Below are positions 5,615 to 5,929 of a stretch of 5,929 nt of DNA, piece by piece. The notes beneath the pieces were generated by a model. It was not told the origin of the DNA, made no database searches, and was given only the letters and a program-made list of their open reading frames with translations. Numbering within the stretch: the stretch's first letter is position 1; each line of letters begins with the position of its first letter. This DNA comes from Cyanobacteriota bacterium. GTDB taxonomy: Bacteria > Cyanobacteriota > Cyanobacteriia > Leptolyngbyales > Leptolyngbyaceae. The stretch is taken from positions 1 through 5,929 of the forward strand of contig JAIXVO010000366.1 of NCBI GenBank assembly GCA_027482985.1, given 5' to 3'. Made by a program: the position numbers and the translations under genes.

Positions 5615-5649
5615 GCCAGCGATTGAGTTGGACAGGCAATCGCTGGCGG
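5613..5649. terminator. Inverted repeat between convergent genes, possible bidirectional terminator
   Basis: GCCAGCGATTG (5615-5625) and CAATCGCTGGC (5637-5647) are perfect 11-base complements around an 11-base loop. One G-U and one G-C pair can extend the stem to 13. It lies between the RelE toxin, which reads toward it, and the transporter gene, whose stop is 11 bases from its edge. That position suits a shared transcription end or a 3' mRNA stabiliser. No T-tract follows on either strand, so intrinsic termination is uncertain. Confidence 0.5.
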
Positions 5650-5660
5650 ACAGATTACGG

Positions 5661-5929
5661 TTAGTCCGAGCTTTCTAGATGGGTAGATAGGGCAGCGGGC
5701 GCACTCCGATTCAGGAAGAAGACCGCCACGATGATGCCCACAGCGGCTAAGCCAGCGGTGATGTAGAAGAAGGGCGTATAGCTGCCAAAAGCGTCTCGAA
5801 TTTGCCCCGCCGCCAGCGTACCCAGTAAGGCTCCCATGCCGAACGCAGTGAAGACGACCCCGTAGTTTTTGGCATAATCTTGCGGACGAAACAGCACCAG
5901 GGTGGAAGTGGGAGCGATCGCCAGCCAGC
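5661..5929 (-). CDS. Major facilitator superfamily transporter, C-terminal part
   Basis: Only the last 88 residues are in the window; the frame stays open to the window edge, so the gene continues upstream beyond 5929. Two hydrophobic segments are clear: one in YGVVFTAFGMGALLGTLAAG and one in YITAGLAAVGIIVAVFFL. They fit the last two of twelve membrane helices of a major facilitator transporter in the inner membrane. The block KNYGVVFTAFGMGALLG, followed by GQIRDAFGSYTPFFY, resembles the oxalate/formate antiporter (OFA/OxlT-like) subgroup. The substrate cannot be assigned from this part. The GTG at 5895-5897 is an internal valine codon and not the start. It is convergent with the toxin-antitoxin operon on the other strand. 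Confidence 0.8.
   Translation of the reverse strand, partial: WLAIAPTSTLVLFRPQDYAKNYGVVFTAFGMGALLGTLAAGQIRDAFGSYTPFFYITAGLAAVGIIVAVFFLNRSAPAALSTHLESSD

Noticed and set aside
281..5921. About fifteen GCGATCGC octamers as candidate regulatory sites
   Set aside because: They occur inside and between genes at high frequency, as expected for the HIP1 palindrome of cyanobacteria, so they are a genome-wide signature and not local operators.

Overview
The window looks like a cyanobacterial chromosome. The octamer GCGATCGC (the HIP1 palindrome) occurs about fifteen times in 5.9 kb. The gene families are also ones typical of cyanobacteria: UPF0175/DUF3368, the DUF6888/DUF6887 pair, and a small RelE pair ending in HDEVY. 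The genus cannot be fixed from the sequence.

Layout, left to right. (1) 58-806 is a translationally coupled UPF0175 antitoxin and DUF3368 PIN-like toxin, both intact. (2) 948-1175 is a small antitoxin-like protein with no toxin beside it. (3) 1394-4291 is ileS, a full-length isoleucyl-tRNA synthetase (965 aa) and the only housekeeping gene here. Its in-frame upstream extension to a TTG at 1283 is probably not translated, because an extended -10 element lies at 1340-1348. (4) 4334-4752 is a pair of small cyanobacterial proteins of unknown function, resembling DUF6888 then DUF6887, joined by a TGATG overlap. (5) 4753-4987 is non-coding DNA with one copy of a repeat and a hairpin. (6) 4988-5496 is a coupled antitoxin/RelE-type toxin pair. 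(7) 5497-5660 is non-coding. It starts with a decayed copy of the ileS 3' end (29 of 31 bases identical over its core), then a second copy of the repeat, then a strong inverted repeat. (8) 5661-5929, minus strand, is the C-terminal end of a major facilitator transporter cut by the window edge.

The theme is a housekeeping gene set among small two-gene modules of toxin-antitoxin type. The most unusual feature is that the segment downstream of ileS (both small gene pairs, about 1.2 kb) is bracketed by the true ileS 3' end and a degraded second copy of it. This could mean insertion at, or duplication of, the ileS tail. No transposase, integrase, tRNA, rRNA or CRISPR array is visible. I do not see a clearly new multi-gene system; the least understood component is the DUF6888/DUF6887-like pair.
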